A stretch of DNA of 38,467 bases from Streptomyces sp. 8L (GCF_020176795.1 NZ_JAIUKE010000072.1:1-38467), one strand, 5' to 3'. Positions 1-8,256 are shown, numbered from the stretch's first letter. Numbers and translations: made by a program. The notes: generated from the sequence alone by a model not told the origin.

Positions 1-799
1 TGGGCGCGGGGGGGTGTTCGGCGCGGGGGGGTGCCGGACCGGCGGTGGGGCGCGCCGCCGGCGCCACGGCAACCTCACCGGAGGCGGCGGCCGCGGCCGC
101 GCCGGGGAGCACCTCGGGGATGGACGGCGACGGCCGACCGGAATCGGAGGGTGAACCGGAATCAGACGGTGAGCCGGAGCCGGGAGCAGACGGCGAGCTG
201 GAACCGGAATCAGAATCGGAGTCGGAGTTGGAAGCCGCGTCCGTGACGTCGGGGGCCTCAGCGGCGTCGGCCTGAGCGCTCGGGGCCGCGGCGTCCGTGT
301 CACCGGTGGAAGCGTCCGCCGCCACGCCCGCATCGTGCGTGCTGTCGCTCGTGGCCGCATCCGCCCCGGGAGCAGTGCCCGCACCCACGCGCGGGTCCGC
401 GTTCGAACCGGCGCCCGCCGGAGGCGTCCCGGGCGCGGCGGCCGGGGGCGTCGCGCCGCCCGCCCGGCCCGGGTCCGACGGGGGCGCGGCAGACCAGTCG
501 GACGGCAGCGGCGCGGCGCCGCCCGGTTCGAAGCCGCTTCCGGCGGGCAGCCCCGGCACGGCCACCGGAGCGCCCGACGGCGGCGGGGGAGTGACACCCC
601 CCGAGGCGGGGGCGCCGGGCCCGGCGGCCGGCCCGGGCACACCGCTGCCCGAGGCGTCCCCCGACGCGTTCTGCGTGTACCAGGCCGGCGGGGTGTAGTC
701 GATGGTGAACTCACCCGTCAGCTCGGGCTCCGCGTCGGACTGATCGTCCGCGGGCGGCACGCTCCAGCCGCCGCGGAACTCGTCCCGATCGCCGTTCAC
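1..799 (-). CDS. T7SS-associated Pro/Ala-rich protein, SCO5717-like (3' end off window)
   Basis: The first 266 residues are open with no stop, and the gene leaves the window at its left edge. The GTG start at 799 is preceded by a perfect AGGAGG (804-809). An in-frame ATG at 838 lacks a ribosome site. The N-terminus (GDRDEFRGGWSVPPADD, then FTIDYTPPAWYTQN) resembles the start of the Streptomyces SCO5717-type ATPases that sit at the edge of ESX loci and are compared to mycobacterial EspI. That link is recalled, not computed. After residue 50 the chain is low complexity (Ala, Pro, Gly, Ser, Asp), with a Ser-Asp-rich stretch around residues 190-220, so it is probably a disordered linker before an ATPase domain that lies outside the window. 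A weak TAGGGT -10-like element lies on the minus strand at 943-938. Confidence 0.7.
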   Translation of the reverse strand, partial: MNGDRDEFRGGWSVPPADDQSDAEPELTGEFTIDYTPPAWYTQNASGDASGSGVPGPAAGPGAPASGGVTPPPPSGAPVAVPGLPAGSGFEPGGAAPLPSDWSAAPPSDPGRAGGATPPAAAPGTPPAGAGSNADPRVGAGTAPGADAATSDSTHDAGVAADASTGDTDAAAPSAQADAAEAPDVTDAASNSDSDSDSGSSSPSAPGSGSPSDSGSPSDSGRPSPSIPEVLPGAAAAAASGEVAVAPAARPTAGPAPPRAEHPPAP

Positions 800-1227
800 T
801 TTGCCTCCTGGTGTGGTCGAGCACCCTTGTGCCGTCATGGGTGGGGGCGACGGATGTCCTGCCCTGTGTCCGGTTCGCCCGGCTCTCCCCCGGTGGCGCG
901 ACCGGCCTGCCCGCAGGTTCGTGCCGCGCCTGAACCCACCCTAATCTTCGTGGGCGTCCCCGCGTCAGGGCAGACCTCCCGCCGAACCCCGACCCGTTAC
1001 GTCACGATGTGCGCTCAAGTGGGCTCCGGGCGGGGGCGGGTGAACACAAGAGGGGGCCAAATCCGCATATGGGCCGACTCGATCCCCGCCCTCACGGATA
1101 CGTGAACGGCCGCCGCGGGGCGTCTCGCACGGGACCGTTCCCAGGAAAGGGCGGGACAGCTCCACAGAAAAGGCACAAGGGGCCGATGCGCGGAACACGC
1201 ACGGGCCGGCTCGCGCTTCGCGTCGCC

Positions 1228-1328
1228 GTCCACAACGCGAGACCGGCCCGGAACCGCGCCGTCCACAACGCGAGACCCGCCCCGGAACCGCGCCGTCCAC
1301 AACGCGAGACTCGACCCGGAACCGCGCC
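1228..1328. repeat. Three tandem copies of a 33-34 bp unit
   Basis: Copies begin at 1228, 1261 and 1295, each starting GTCCACAACGCGAGAC and ending GGAACCGCGCC. Together with the two preceding bases each copy contains CCGTCCACA (1226-1234, 1259-1267, 1293-1301). This fits the degenerate Streptomyces DnaA-box pattern, although the same 9-mer also occurs by chance in coding DNA of this composition. Confidence 0.85.
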
Positions 1329-1329
1329 G

Positions 1330-1503
1330 CCCCACGACGCGACCGTAACGCCCGAGCACCGTAACGCCTCAGCACCGCAGGGCCCCAGCACCGCGGCGCC
1401 CCACGACGCGGCCGTAACGCCCGAGCACCGTAACGCCTCAGCACCGCAGGGCCGCCAGGGCCCCAGCACCGCGGCGCCCCCGCACCGTAACGCCGCAGCG
1501 CCG
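1330..1503. repeat. 69-bp direct repeat, two copies plus remnants
   Basis: A unit beginning CCCCACGACGCG recurs at 1330 and 1399 (period 69) and contains internal CACCGTAACGCC motifs. The second copy has a short insertion (GCCAGGG), and a third partial piece runs up to the stop codon at 1504. Confidence 0.8.
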
Positions 1504-2538
1504 TCAGTCCATCCGGCGGGCCGAGCCCAGCAGGCCCGTCTCCGCGTCCGTCGCCTGCGTCATCACGAACTGCCGGTCCCGCTCGGTGCACCAGAGGGTG
1601 ACCCCGTCGGCCAGCGTGCTCAGAGCCGCCGTCTCCGCCTGCGGCAGTGCCATGATCCGGCCGATCTTGCCGCCCTCGTCCGGCGACACCCGCTGCACCC
1701 CGACGAGCCCCGACTTCCGCATCAGACGCGGCGCCACCGGACTCAGATACGGCAGCAGCGTGATCACCGACTGCCAGGGCGCGGAGACCACGCGCCCCCG
1801 GGGCGGCCTCATCCCGCAGTCGCGCACGACCACGACGGGGCTGCCCGCGGAGGCGCCCTGCGGCGGGACCCGTCCGACGTCGTGCAGGGTGATGCAGGGC
1901 TGGCCGCCGCCCGCGGCCTGCGCGAGCGCCGTCCACACCTGGGTGCGGCCGGTCTCCACGGCGACCCGGGCACCGGTGGCGGCCGCGCGCAGGGCCAGCA
2001 CCTGCGCCGTCCACAGGCCGCCGATGAGCGTCACGTCGTACGGCGTGGCCCGGTTGATGCCGAGGACGGCCGGTTTGCCGTTCGCGTCGATACCGATGAC
2101 CATGCCGTCGTCGCCGACGGGCAGCGCCAGGGACTCCAGCTGGTCGAGCGAGAACGCGTGGCGCTCCCTGCGCGGCCCGATCAGTCCGAAGCCGGTCCGC
2201 GGCCTGCCGCCCGCCGAGGGCCGCGCGGTGCGCCCGCCGCGCGTCCGGCCGGGCGCTGTCCTCGCGGGACCGCTCCGCGCGGGCGGACCGTACGGCCCGG
2301 GTGCCCCGCCCTGCGGCACGGGCCCCCCGCCCTGGGCGCCCGGGGTCTGGACCGGCCGGCCCAGCACGTCCGGCTGCTGCGGCACCTGCCCGGCTCCAGG
2401 ACCCGAACCGGCCAGAGTCTTGGCGGGCTGGACGGGCTGGGCGGGCTGGACGCCCCCCGGGTAGGGGCCCGGCTGCGCCGGCTGCCCGCCGTGCGGAGTG
2501 CGCCCGCCCGGCCTGCCCTGCGGAGTGGGAAGGGACAT
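1504..2538 (-). CDS. Unrecognised T7SS-locus protein coupled to eccE
   Basis: 344 residues. The ATG at 2538 overlaps the eccE stop as TGATG, so translation is coupled and the two products are probably made together. Residues 1-130 are Pro/Gly/Gln-rich and look disordered. The remainder (from about SLDQLESLALPVGDDG) looks like one globular domain with no membrane segment and no P-loop. A short stretch of it (GARVAVETGRTQVWTALAQ) is loosely reminiscent of soluble EccE C-terminal sequence, but this is an impression only. I do not recognise a family. Position and coupling suggest a cytosolic partner of EccE in the secretion complex. There is no sign of frameshift or decay. Confidence 0.85.
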   Translation of the reverse strand: MSLPTPQGRPGGRTPHGGQPAQPGPYPGGVQPAQPVQPAKTLAGSGPGAGQVPQQPDVLGRPVQTPGAQGGGPVPQGGAPGPYGPPARSGPARTAPGRTRGGRTARPSAGGRPRTGFGLIGPRRERHAFSLDQLESLALPVGDDGMVIGIDANGKPAVLGINRATPYDVTLIGGLWTAQVLALRAAATGARVAVETGRTQVWTALAQAAGGGQPCITLHDVGRVPPQGASAGSPVVVVRDCGMRPPRGRVVSAPWQSVITLLPYLSPVAPRLMRKSGLVGVQRVSPDEGGKIGRIMALPQAETAALSTLADGVTLWCTERDRQFVMTQATDAETGLLGSARRMD

Positions 2539-3821
2539 CAGCGCGTACCTCCCAGCGGAAGCGTGGCGAGCATGCCGGGGACCTGTTCCCGGTCGAGCCG
2601 TACCAGCGAGGTGCGGACACCCCGGGCCGTCCGCTCAAGTTCGTGGCGCGCGGCGACCAGTTCCTCGTCGCTGCGGCCGGTGATGCGGACATGGCCCGCG
2701 ACCGTGACGCCCTGGCGCTCGCCGCGGCCCACGCACAGGCTGAACGTCGTCGCCAGCGCGGGCATCGAGGTCAGCAGCGCCACCAGATGCGGCATGGACG
2801 CGCCGCCCTCGCCGATCCCGGGCCAGCGGGCCACCCAGTACGTCGTGTGCCTGCGGTCGTCGCAGCGCCAGGTGCGGGACGTCTCCTGGGTGCGCCTGGT
2901 CTGCGTACAGGACCTGCCGGCCTGCGCGATGGCCAGCGGACTCGCGCACGTCGAGATCGCGACGGCGCTCGTCAGCTCCTCCTCCGTCAGCACCGTGGCG
3001 CGGAAGCCCGCACCCGCCAGCCGGCTCGCCAGCTGGTCCGCCGCGCGTACCACGCACTTCTGCGCGCCCACCAGGCCGCCGCCGCGTGCGGCCACCGCCT
3101 CGGGGCACAGCTCCGGGTCGAGCTTCAGCGCGATCCAGGTGATGCGCAGGGCGGGCGAGCCCGTCTGCGCCTGGAGCGGCGCGTAGTTGCGGGCGGCCAT
3201 CGACTGCTGCGGCAGATGCGGCGCGGGCGCGGGCTGCGTGTGCTGAACGACCTGCGCGGACTCCAGCCGGATGCCGTCGAAGTCCAGTACGTCGCGCAGC
3301 AGTGTGATCGGCAGCGGGCGCTCCGCACGGCCCGCGCGCAGCGCCGTACCCGCCGACTCGATCTGCACCACGGCCGTCAGGAACGTGCCGTCGCCGATCA
3401 TGCCGACGGGCCGCCGGTCCCGGTCGCTGTACGCGTACGTGCGCAGCGCCGGATCGCACTCGACGGCGGGGGCGAGCCCCGGCTCGGTGCCCTCGGGGAT
3501 CGTGAACGACGCGGCCCTGCGGGTACGGGCGCGCAGCGCCAGGGCCGTGCCCAGCCATTCCGGGAGCGAGCGGCGGTGCCTGCGCACCACGGCGAGCAGC
3601 ACCAGCAGCGCCGCCACCACCGCGGCGGGCAGCAGCATCAGTGTGTTGATCACCCAGCCCACCAGCAGGGCCGCCGCGGCCAGTTCGAACAGGATGATCT
3701 GCCGCATCCGCAGCGGGCCGAAATACCCGGGCCGCGCGGTACGGCGCGTCGCGCCGGGCCCGGGGGAGGGCGGCGCGGGCGGTGCCGCCGTAGCAGGCGG
3801 CAACTGCGTTGCGGAAGCCAT
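2538..3821 (-). CDS. eccE: Type VII secretion protein EccE
   Basis: 427 residues, starting at ATG 3821 behind a G-rich stretch. A 35-residue Pro/Ala-rich N-tail is followed by two adjacent hydrophobic helices (about 41-60 and 62-79) with a basic turn (RRHRRSLPEW) and then a soluble domain of about 340 residues, which is the EccE plan. EccE is the peripheral membrane component of the ESX secretion complex, with its soluble part in the cytosol. It is divergent from eccB across a repeat-rich gap and is followed by the overlapping unknown gene. Identification rests on topology plus the surrounding eccB/C/D and mycP genes. Primary sequence in this family is weakly conserved. Confidence 0.85.
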   Translation of the reverse strand: MASATQLPPATAAPPAPPSPGPGATRRTARPGYFGPLRMRQIILFELAAAALLVGWVINTLMLLPAAVVAALLVLLAVVRRHRRSLPEWLGTALALRARTRRAASFTIPEGTEPGLAPAVECDPALRTYAYSDRDRRPVGMIGDGTFLTAVVQIESAGTALRAGRAERPLPITLLRDVLDFDGIRLESAQVVQHTQPAPAPHLPQQSMAARNYAPLQAQTGSPALRITWIALKLDPELCPEAVAARGGGLVGAQKCVVRAADQLASRLAGAGFRATVLTEEELTSAVAISTCASPLAIAQAGRSCTQTRRTQETSRTWRCDDRRHTTYWVARWPGIGEGGASMPHLVALLTSMPALATTFSLCVGRGERQGVTVAGHVRITGRSDEELVAARHELERTARGVRTSLVRLDREQVPGMLATLPLGGTR

Positions 3822-4291
3822 GATGGTGGAACCCCCCGAATTGTCCCGATCGGCCTGCTGGGCCAGGGCCTTGACGGCCGGATCACCCTACCGGGCATCG
3901 CGCCGTCGTGGCCCAGGGGCATCGTAGGGGCCAGGCCGCCCGGGCGTCCCGGCGCGGGAGGCGTCCACGGCGGCGGAACGGACCGTCGGCGGAACGGACC
4001 GTCGGCGGAACGGACCGGTGGCGGAACGGACCGGGCGCGGAACGGAAACGGCTGCGGAACGGACCGGGTGCGGGAAGGAAACGGCGGTGGAACGGACCGG
4101 CCGCGACGCGGACCGCTCGCGGCGCGGAGCGGCGAGGGACGTGCGGCGAAGCCCGTGCGGCACCTTTCCGACCTGGGCGGTGCGGCAACTGGGTAGTATC
4201 GGGGCCCGGTCCGACATCAGGCGGGGCACGGGGACAGGCGCCGGCCGCACCGCCGGGGCTTCACCGTGACTTCTTCGACCGATGGGGACTC
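3822..4291. other. Divergent eccE/eccB intergenic region
   Basis: These 470 bases contain no gene I can support. They must carry both divergent promoters. Near eccB there is TAGTAT (4194-4199), an acceptable -10 element without a clear -35. The centre is occupied by the 16-bp tandem repeat at 3974-4100. Confidence 0.6.
3974..4100. repeat. Eight-copy degenerate 16-bp tandem repeat
   Basis: The core CGGAACGGACCG recurs at 3974, 3990, 4006, 4022, 4038, 4055, 4071 and 4088, a period of 16 (twice 17). The first three copies are nearly identical and later ones drift (for example CGGAACGGAAACGG). It lies between divergent eccE and eccB, so it could be a binding array or a minisatellite. Confidence 0.9.
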
Positions 4292-5836
4292 ATGGCATCA
4301 CGGCGGGACGAGCTCAACGCGTACACCTTCGCGAAGAAGCGCACAGTGGCGTCATTCCTGCAACCCTCGCCCACCGGGACCGAGGAGGGAGCGCCCCGGC
4401 CGATGCGCGCCGTCGTGCCGAGCCTGGTCGTCGGCGCACTCGTCCTCGCCGGGTTCGGCGCGCTCGGCATGTTCAAGCCGAGCGCGCCCAAGGACTGGGA
4501 CAAGGCGAACGCGAGCGTCATCGTCGGCAAGCAGTCCACGACCCGGTACGTGGTGCTCGCCACCGGCAAGGGCAAGGACAAGCGGACACTGCTGCACCCG
4601 GTGCTGAACCTGGCGTCGGCGCGACTGCTGCTCGACCCGGACCAGTTCTCCGTCATCCAGGTCGACGACAAGATCCTGGACGCGGGCAAGCCGCCGCGCG
4701 GCGCGATGCTGGGCATCCCCTACGCGCCGGACCGGCTGCCCAGTGCCACCGAGGCGGGCGCCCCGAAGCGGTGGGCCGTGTGCGAGCAGCCGGGCGGCGG
4801 CAGCGACAGCGTCCAGAAGGCGGCCTTCGTCTTCGCCCAGCGAGACTTCCACCGCACCGAGGGCGGCAATCGGCTGACCGGCGGGCAGACCCTCTACGTG
4901 CGGGGGCAGGACGGCGCCCGCTATCTGGTGAGCGCAGACGGCACGAAATACCTCATGCAGGGCAGGCCGGACGACACGCTCGCCATCGCGCTCATCGGCG
5001 CCGGGCGCGATCCGCAGCCCGTCACGGACGACTGGCTCGCCACCCTGCACACCGGGAGCCCCGTCGACTTCCCGCAGATCCCGGGCACGGTCGGCTCCGA
5101 CGCGCACGCCGGCAGTGGGCTCAGCCCCCGGCAGGACAGGGTCGGCATGGTGCTCAGCGCGCAGACCGGCGCGGGCCCGCAGCAGTACGTCGTCCTGCCG
5201 GGCAAGGTGGCGCCCGTCAGCGACTTCACCGCCTGGCTGCTGATCAACTCCCCGCAGACCGACGCCCTCAACATGGGCGGCCGGCCCGCCACCGCCGACG
5301 TGCAGTCCTTCACGCCCGCGTCGGCGTTCTTCGGCCAGGACCACGACTGGCCCAAGGAGCGCCCGAGCCAGACCAACGCGGTGCAGGGAGCGGGCGCCCG
5401 CGACACCGTGTGCAGCGTCCTGCGGTCGACGGGCAGCGACGGCGGCACCAGCCTCTCGACGTGGGCGGGCACCTCGTACCCCGCGCAGATCACCGACAGC
5501 GGCGGCACCAGCACCTATGTCACCCCCGGCAGCGGCCTGCTCTACAACGAGACCACCGGCAACCAGTCGAAGGCGGGCGGTTCGATGTTCCTCGTCACCG
5601 ACACCGGCCTCAGGTACGCGGTGCAGAGCAACGGCGACAGCGACTCCAAGCGGTCCGACATCGGCGCGGGCGACGACCAGAAGACCGAGGACGGCCGGCC
5701 CCAGCCGAGCGACGCGCAGATACGCCTCGGCTACGAGAAGGTGGTCCCCGTTCCCGTGCCGATCGCCTGGTCGAGCTTCCTGTCCAAGGGGCCCCGCCTC
5801 GACACCAACAGCGCGCGCCAGCCGCAGGGTTCGTGA
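4292..5836 (+). CDS. eccB: Type VII secretion protein EccB
   Basis: 514 residues. The ATG at 4292 is chosen because the protein then begins MASRRDELNAYTFAKKRTVA, the usual EccB start, with GGGGA five bases upstream. A cytosolic N-tail leads to one membrane helix (about 41-60). A large extracellular domain of about 450 residues follows, with the EccB repeats and central region (for example DWLATLHTGSPVDFPQIPG). In mycobacteria EccB dimerises on the outer face of the membrane complex and contacts the mycosin. It is followed after 11 bases by mycP and then the two esx genes on the same strand. Length is normal for the family. Confidence 0.93.
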   Translation: MASRRDELNAYTFAKKRTVASFLQPSPTGTEEGAPRPMRAVVPSLVVGALVLAGFGALGMFKPSAPKDWDKANASVIVGKQSTTRYVVLATGKGKDKRTLLHPVLNLASARLLLDPDQFSVIQVDDKILDAGKPPRGAMLGIPYAPDRLPSATEAGAPKRWAVCEQPGGGSDSVQKAAFVFAQRDFHRTEGGNRLTGGQTLYVRGQDGARYLVSADGTKYLMQGRPDDTLAIALIGAGRDPQPVTDDWLATLHTGSPVDFPQIPGTVGSDAHAGSGLSPRQDRVGMVLSAQTGAGPQQYVVLPGKVAPVSDFTAWLLINSPQTDALNMGGRPATADVQSFTPASAFFGQDHDWPKERPSQTNAVQGAGARDTVCSVLRSTGSDGGTSLSTWAGTSYPAQITDSGGTSTYVTPGSGLLYNETTGNQSKAGGSMFLVTDTGLRYAVQSNGDSDSKRSDIGAGDDQKTEDGRPQPSDAQIRLGYEKVVPVPVPIAWSSFLSKGPRLDTNSARQPQGS

Positions 5837-5847
5837 GAGGACGGGCG

Positions 5848-7281
5848 ATGAAGCACCGGGGGACGACCGGCCGGGGGACGACAGACTCCCCGGCGAACAC
5901 CTCGCAGGCGCGAAGCCGGGCGCCGGGCACCGCACAGGACCGCGACCGGCCGGCGCGAAACCGCGCGGCCCGAAGCAGGACCGCGGGCCGGGCGGCGCGG
6001 GCGGGCCGCCACCGCCCCGCGCCGTCCACCGGCACGGTCCCGCTCACCAGAGCCGCGCTCCTGGCCTCGGCCGCCGCACTGACCGCGCTCGTCGCGCTGC
6101 CGCCCGCAGCCGCGGGGGCGGCGCCGCCCACCGCGCAGGCCGGGTCCACCATCCTGGACGGCAGCGGCGAATGCACCTTCCCGATGAAGAAGCAGACACC
6201 GGGCACACCGTGGCCGCTCCAGCGCGTCCTGTTCGACGAACTGTGGAAGGACACGAAGGGCAAAGGGGTCAGGGTCGCCGTCATAGACACCGGCGTCGAC
6301 ATCAAGAATCCGCAGCTCAAGGACGCCGTCGACGCGAAGGCCGGCAAGGACTTCCTCGGCAAGACGCACGGCACCACGGACACGGCGGGACACGGCACGA
6401 AGGTCGCGGGCCTCATCGCGGCCCGGCCGCGCGCCGGCACCGGCTTCGTGGGCATCGCACCCGAGTCGACGATCATCCCGATCCGGCAGAACGACGAGAA
6501 GGGCAGCGGCGACTCGGACAAGATGGCCCTGGCCATCCGGTACGCCGTCGCCCAGCACGCGGACATCATCAACATCTCCCAGGACACCACCGCGCCCCTC
6601 GGCCTCGGCTCGAAACTGGCGGAGGCCGTGCGGTACGCGCTCGACCACAACGTCGTCGTCGTCGCGGCGGCCGGCAACGACGGCACGGACGGGCAGGCCC
6701 GCGACACCTACCCCGCCGCGTTCCCGGGCGTCCTGGCCGTCGCCGCGTCCGACCGCGACAACGAACGCGCGGCCTTCTCGCAGCCCGGCTCGTTCGTCGG
6801 GGTCGCGGCGCCCGGCGTGGACATCGTCTCCACCGTGCCGGGCAACGGCCAGTGCCTCGACAACGGGACCAGCTTCTCCGCGCCGTACGTCGCAGGCGTC
6901 GCGGCGCTGCTGCGCGCCGAGCACCGGAACTGGAGCGTGCGCGAGATCGTCGCGCAGATCGAGCAGACCGCGGAACGCAGCGTCAACGGCCACGACAACT
7001 TCGTCGGATGGGGTGTGGTCGACCCGGTCGCCGCGGTCGGCGAAGGGACGGGGCCGATCGAGTCCCCGCGCCCCGACCCCGGGCCGCCCAAGGCACCGGC
7101 GCCCCAGGCCGCGCGGCTCACACTCGGCGAGACACCGCAGGACCGCGGCCGCCGGTACGCGACGTACACCCTCGGCATCGCCGTGGTGCTCGTCGCTGTC
7201 GTCGGCGGGACCGCCGTCGTCCTGCGCGACAGCCGTGCCAAGGCGCGCGGCCGGGCGGGCGGCGGGCCCGGCGGCGTGTAA
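5848..7281 (+). CDS. mycP: Mycosin, T7SS-associated subtilisin-like serine protease
   Basis: 477 residues. The catalytic triad is visible: Asp147 (VAVIDTGVD), His182 (GHGTKVAG) and Ser342 (GTSFSAP), with oxyanion Asn277 (AAGNDG). A C-terminal membrane helix (about 441-459) ends in a short basic tail. Mycosins are anchored outside the membrane and are needed for ESX complex stability, and some cut substrates. The first 66 residues are an unusual Arg-rich, low-complexity tail before the hydrophobic signal segment (67-92). No in-frame alternative start exists between the ATG at 5848 and that segment, so the tail appears real. GAGAGG lies seven bases upstream. It follows eccB by 11 bases, so the two are co-transcribed. 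Confidence 0.93.
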   Translation: MKHRGTTGRGTTDSPANTSQARSRAPGTAQDRDRPARNRAARSRTAGRAARAGRHRPAPSTGTVPLTRAALLASAAALTALVALPPAAAGAAPPTAQAGSTILDGSGECTFPMKKQTPGTPWPLQRVLFDELWKDTKGKGVRVAVIDTGVDIKNPQLKDAVDAKAGKDFLGKTHGTTDTAGHGTKVAGLIAARPRAGTGFVGIAPESTIIPIRQNDEKGSGDSDKMALAIRYAVAQHADIINISQDTTAPLGLGSKLAEAVRYALDHNVVVVAAAGNDGTDGQARDTYPAAFPGVLAVAASDRDNERAAFSQPGSFVGVAAPGVDIVSTVPGNGQCLDNGTSFSAPYVAGVAALLRAEHRNWSVREIVAQIEQTAERSVNGHDNFVGWGVVDPVAAVGEGTGPIESPRPDPGPPKAPAPQAARLTLGETPQDRGRRYATYTLGIAVVLVAVVGGTAVVLRDSRAKARGRAGGGPGGV

Positions 7282-7310
7282 CGGCCGTGTCAGGCTTGTG
7301 TACTTCCCGG

Positions 7311-7339
7311 TTGGAACGGCAGTACCGAATGACTACAGT
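7311..7339 (+). promoter_or_regulatory. Candidate promoter of esxB-esxA
   Basis: TTGGAA (7311-7316) and TACAGT (7334-7339) are separated by 17 bases, matching a primary-sigma-type promoter. They sit in the 198-bp gap after mycP and would give the two WXG100 genes their own transcript with a leader of about 130 bases. Confidence 0.45.
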
Positions 7340-7479
7340 TGCCGGGGGGCCACGCGTGCGCGGCTCCGGCGGCAGCCGGGGTCGGGGACAGGGCCCCGGC
7401 ACGGGGGCCAACGGGGGCGGCATCGAGCACTTTCCCGCCCGTAGAGGCATGGCAGCAGGACCAGGGAGAAGAGGGCAGG

Positions 7480-7821
7480 ATGTCGCAGCAGGACCTGAAC
7501 GTAACCGCGGACGACCAGACCGATCTGGCGGGCCGCATCCAGAACTTCCACGAGGAACTCCAGCGCCGCATCACGTCGTTGAACGCCGTGGTCGACCGCA
7601 TCCAGGGTGGCTGGAAGGGCGCGGCGAGCCAGGCGTACGACGGCGCGCAGCGCGACCTCAACACGCGGATGACGAAGATGCGCAGCGACCTCGTCGAGCT
7701 TGAGCAGATCATGCGGATGAGCGCCCACGGCTTCACCAACGAGGAGCAGGATCGCATCAAGACGTTCCGGCAGATGGACGACACGACGGCGGGCCAGAGC
7801 GCCATCCTCGGGATGGCGTGA
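7480..7821 (+). CDS. esxB: WXG100 family T7SS substrate, longer partner (EsxB-type)
   Basis: 113 residues, starting at ATG 7480 after GAGGGCAGG. WXG100 proteins are small helical hairpins exported as dimers by the ESX machine. The turn motif is W45-K-G47 (IQGGWKGAA), flanked by two amphipathic helices. The C-terminal 30 residues (GFTNEEQDRIKTFRQMDD) lengthen it past the usual 100, and it lacks a YxxxD/E export signal. The 98-residue partner carries that signal. In S. coelicolor the homologous pair is called esxBA and has been linked to sporulation. Which paralogue takes which letter here follows gene order and is not certain. Confidence 0.92.
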   Translation: MSQQDLNVTADDQTDLAGRIQNFHEELQRRITSLNAVVDRIQGGWKGAASQAYDGAQRDLNTRMTKMRSDLVELEQIMRMSAHGFTNEEQDRIKTFRQMDDTTAGQSAILGMA

Positions 7822-7926
7822 GCCCCGGCGGGAGACCGCCAGGGCCCGACGCAGACCCACCGCGCACTCACGGCGCACCGCCTTGACCATCACCTTGCCG
7901 CGGCGCACGGCATCGAGGAGCGAGAC

Positions 7927-8223
7927 ATGACCACAGCAGTCAACTACGACACCGTCACCACGGCCGCGAGCGACGTCCGCCGCACGGCCAGTGACCTCAC
8001 CCGTGAACTCACCGACCTCATGGGCCGCGTGAAGGCGGTCGCCGAGAACTGGGACGGCCAGGCGAAGGAGGCCTACCAGGAGCGGCAGGCCGACCTCACC
8101 AAGCTGATGGACGGCATGAACCAGGACCTGAGCCGCATCGCCTCCCTGCTCGACCAGGCGGTCGTGGGCTACCAGGACACCGACCGCGGCAACGCGGCCA
8201 GGTTCCGCATGTCCATGGGCTGA
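7927..8223 (+). CDS. esxA: WXG100 family T7SS substrate with YxxxD signal (EsxA-type)
   Basis: 98 residues, starting at ATG 7927 with GAGGAG six bases upstream. It has the WXG turn W42-D-G44 (AENWDGQA) and, after the second helix, Y82-Q-D-T-D86, the YxxxD/E secretion signal read by the EccC ATPase in mycobacterial systems. It lies 105 bases after esxB, so the two are probably one transcript and form a heterodimer. A strong hairpin follows at 8239-8256. Confidence 0.93.
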   Translation: MTTAVNYDTVTTAASDVRRTASDLTRELTDLMGRVKAVAENWDGQAKEAYQERQADLTKLMDGMNQDLSRIASLLDQAVVGYQDTDRGNAARFRMSMG

Positions 8224-8238
8224 CCGGTCCGCCAGGCC

Positions 8239-8256
8239 CCGGCCCTCCAGGGCCGG
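8239..8256 (+). terminator. Hairpin after esxA
   Basis: CCGGCCCT and AGGGCCGG are perfect complementary arms of 8 bp with a 2-base loop, starting 15 bases past the esxA stop. There is no U tract, as is common for streptomycete terminators. Confidence 0.55.

Larger units (their letters stand above)
800..1503. other. Intergenic region with two tandem-repeat blocks
   Basis: I see no convincing gene in these 704 bases. Long open frames cross it on both strands, but they are antisense to neighbouring genes or made of repeats. It holds the upstream region of the left-edge gene and two repeat blocks (1228-1328 and 1330-1503) that end at the stop codon of the next minus-strand gene. Confidence 0.6.

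Noticed and set aside
1226..1503. CRISPR array
   Set aside because: The repeats are directly tandem, with no unique spacers and no cas genes.
965..2692. Long minus-strand open frame of 575 codons across the left T7SS region
   Set aside because: It lies out of frame over the genes at 1504-2538 and 2538-3821 and through tandem repeats. Its Arg/Ala/Gly composition is typical of a shifted frame in high-GC DNA.
3974..4100. Phage or plasmid iteron origin
   Set aside because: The direct repeats look iteron-like, but there is no replication initiator gene nearby and the locus is core chromosome.
1009..4196. Plus-strand long open frames opposite the unknown gene and eccE
   Set aside because: They are antisense shadows. 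The minus-strand frames have the coherent domain structure, start sites and coupling.
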